From positions 1 to 7,088 of the forward strand of contig CAYLKS010000099.1 in NCBI GenBank assembly GCA_964384205.1: a stretch of 7,088 bases of DNA, in the 5' to 3' direction. Position 1 is the first letter of the stretch. Every line of letters begins with the position of its first letter. Position numbers and translations under genes: made by a program. Source of the stretch: CAYLKS01 sp964384205 [NCBI: uncultured bacterium]. GTDB lineage: Bacteria; JAGOEH01. Positions 6,801-7,088 of the stretch are shown here, piece after piece. Below the pieces are notes generated by a model. It was not told the origin of the DNA. It saw nothing but the letters and a program-made list of their open reading frames with translations, and did not search any database.

Positions 6801-7088
6801 CAGTAAAATAATCCTTAACACTATCTGCCAATCCTTCATTTTCATCAACCACTTTCAATTTACATGTGCGCAAATTCAATCCCGGCACTTTCCATTCATA
6901 TTTGCCTTTTTTAATATCAATACCATTTGCTATGGGTATATAAGGATAACCAGAATAGATTTTAAACATTATATCAATCTTACTTCCGCTATAATTGGCA
7001 TTCCATTTTATTTCATATAGACTATCTTCCATTAAAAATTCACCGCCTACCGGAGAGACTAATTCCAAAGATTTCTTTACTCTTATAC
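3850..7088 (-). CDS. Large modular T9SS-secreted surface protein, 5' end missing
   Basis: Probably exported across the outer membrane by the type IX system and held on the surface or released. The frame is open to the right edge (upstream codons read IRVKKS before LELVSPVGGE), so the N-terminus, with signal peptide and perhaps a catalytic domain, lies outside; the TTG at 7068 is not a credible start. Counting from that TTG, modules seen are: two tandem Ig-like 'PxGGE...W' domains (1-90, 91-184); an ASH/choice-of-anchor-D-like domain (about 186-286) ending LNGKGILP; FN3-like domains (about 288-381, 385-475, 478-575, 594-687); an irregular Tyr/Asp-rich module (690-790); FN3-like domains (790-877, 888-975); and a T9SS type A sorting domain (990-1072) with NYPNPF, DILGHVLY, GIYFY and terminal KKMLLLK. 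No enzyme motif is visible. Adhesin or scaffold is a guess; a hydrolase with a long C-terminal stalk is equally possible. Stop TAA at 3850-3852, followed 15 nt later by a terminator. Confidence 0.9.
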   Translation of the reverse strand, partial: IRVKKSLELVSPVGGEFLMEDSLYEIKWNANYSGSKIDIMFKIYSGYPYIPIANGIDIKKGKYEWKVPGLNLRTCKLKVVDENEGLADSVKDYFTVSERIKIELDELKKDKYVSGEQIELKWDNTGIMDSVYIDFSSDNGLTYVRQDSMENNRECIFTVPYVESDSCKIRIVSNKIPWVYGESGIFSVKSGSLYVKRDTLEYGNVAINRKDTLIVNFYNSSVNDMNISNIYIEDDSGVYKIVKSGEIIKHSDSLEVGIEFSPSDTVLYKGRLHLITDIGDSCSVALNGKGILPSVEFISYVMVSNITYNSADVRWIVNRNSGISFKLHISSDSVNWESYDGITEDSLNYSVRLSELSENSRYYYYLEALYGDYNVFDSMIGVFRTLKQEIENVIPISGKPEVLFRGYDKIIIRFYTDEAIEGLCRVKSNKSVYILYDSVNVEHRFEIDGLKPNTMYEIRVGVVRNGEDLYSKYKLNVKTKKVNDTISPKILRGPFTVVSCTKALVTLQASEYCYGQLNLYDYQGNYITSFMSRSFDRWHIFYIYGLMPSESYSYTIELWDLAGNRYEWSGEPSLYGKLGLAKAMDGGAGSFVTNDQEDKQAPEFYEEPYIVSLYDSVAVFAFSTDEYSRYDVYVCEENGDAVFYKNNDVYSKEHFVYAKGLKPGFKYNVIIKVYDIDNNFREYDKKLSFITKTEYKPEKTDDLGKVDVFRTNSYSLIVWEAPVAGYGSIEIDESGDYENSIIYYDNEIRKEHVFVIDDNYDYKYYKGMFRENDYYDNTILECEYDSLYFKENSGAFIFTKMPEIVYNMEGRIIVYWETNVISDGVVKYKKSSADEYNIVEDGNLQKSHLVRLEKLEYDTDYTIVVESKGMSGYFIKKELKVHTENESNKDNEAPPSVDAVKLVVDSVGPKAYISWNGVDAYDFKSYRLYKVVNGDTVMLLENYKDTSYIDTDIKEGVIICYGVQTEDLSGNLSEITYSETRTGINENQIIARDFKISYNYPNPFSGKTKVEILSGKDCEVLLEVTDILGHVLYKEKRMVHRNVKSQWYINLQGKPAGIYFYSVEYKGKRITKKMLLLK

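Overview
This AT-rich window (about 70% A+T by eye) holds three protein-coding genes, all on the minus strand. In transcription order they are: a very large secreted surface protein, cut at its N-terminus by the right edge (3850-7088); a family 2 glycosyltransferase (2667-3575); and a TonB-dependent outer-membrane receptor (195-2465). The surface protein ends in a type IX secretion system (T9SS) sorting domain, with NYPNPF near its start and a terminal KKMLLLK. Together with the TonB receptor, this points to a Gram-negative, diderm member of the Bacteroidota/Chlorobiota/Ignavibacteria (FCB) radiation or a related candidate phylum. I cannot place it more precisely from this stretch. No rRNA, tRNA, CRISPR array or transposase gene was seen.

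Layout. Positions 1-194 lie downstream of the receptor and hold no convincing gene. They contain a short plus-strand open frame that may be the tail of a convergent gene (3-95), a near-consensus plus-strand promoter-like sequence (121-149) and a small hairpin (158-172). Positions 2466-2666 separate receptor and glycosyltransferase and hold a candidate AT-rich terminator and a candidate receptor promoter. Positions 3576-3849 separate glycosyltransferase and surface protein. They hold a clear 12-bp-stem terminator for the surface-protein gene, a perfect GTGTCA-TT-TGACAC palindrome placed like an operator, and a second promoter candidate.

The genes share a strand, but gaps of about 200-270 bases with terminator- and promoter-like signals suggest three separate transcription units rather than one operon. 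All three concern the cell envelope: surface display by T9SS, glycan synthesis, and TonB-driven uptake. The sequence shows no tighter functional link. In related bacteria some T9SS cargo is anchored through a glycolipid, so a glycosyltransferase beside a T9SS cargo gene is suggestive, but this is inference only.

I did not find evidence for a new multi-gene system. The items most worth a second look are the modular T9SS protein, whose visible 1,078 residues carry no recognisable enzyme domain, and the two GTGTCA/TGACA inverted repeats, each overlapping a promoter-like sequence.
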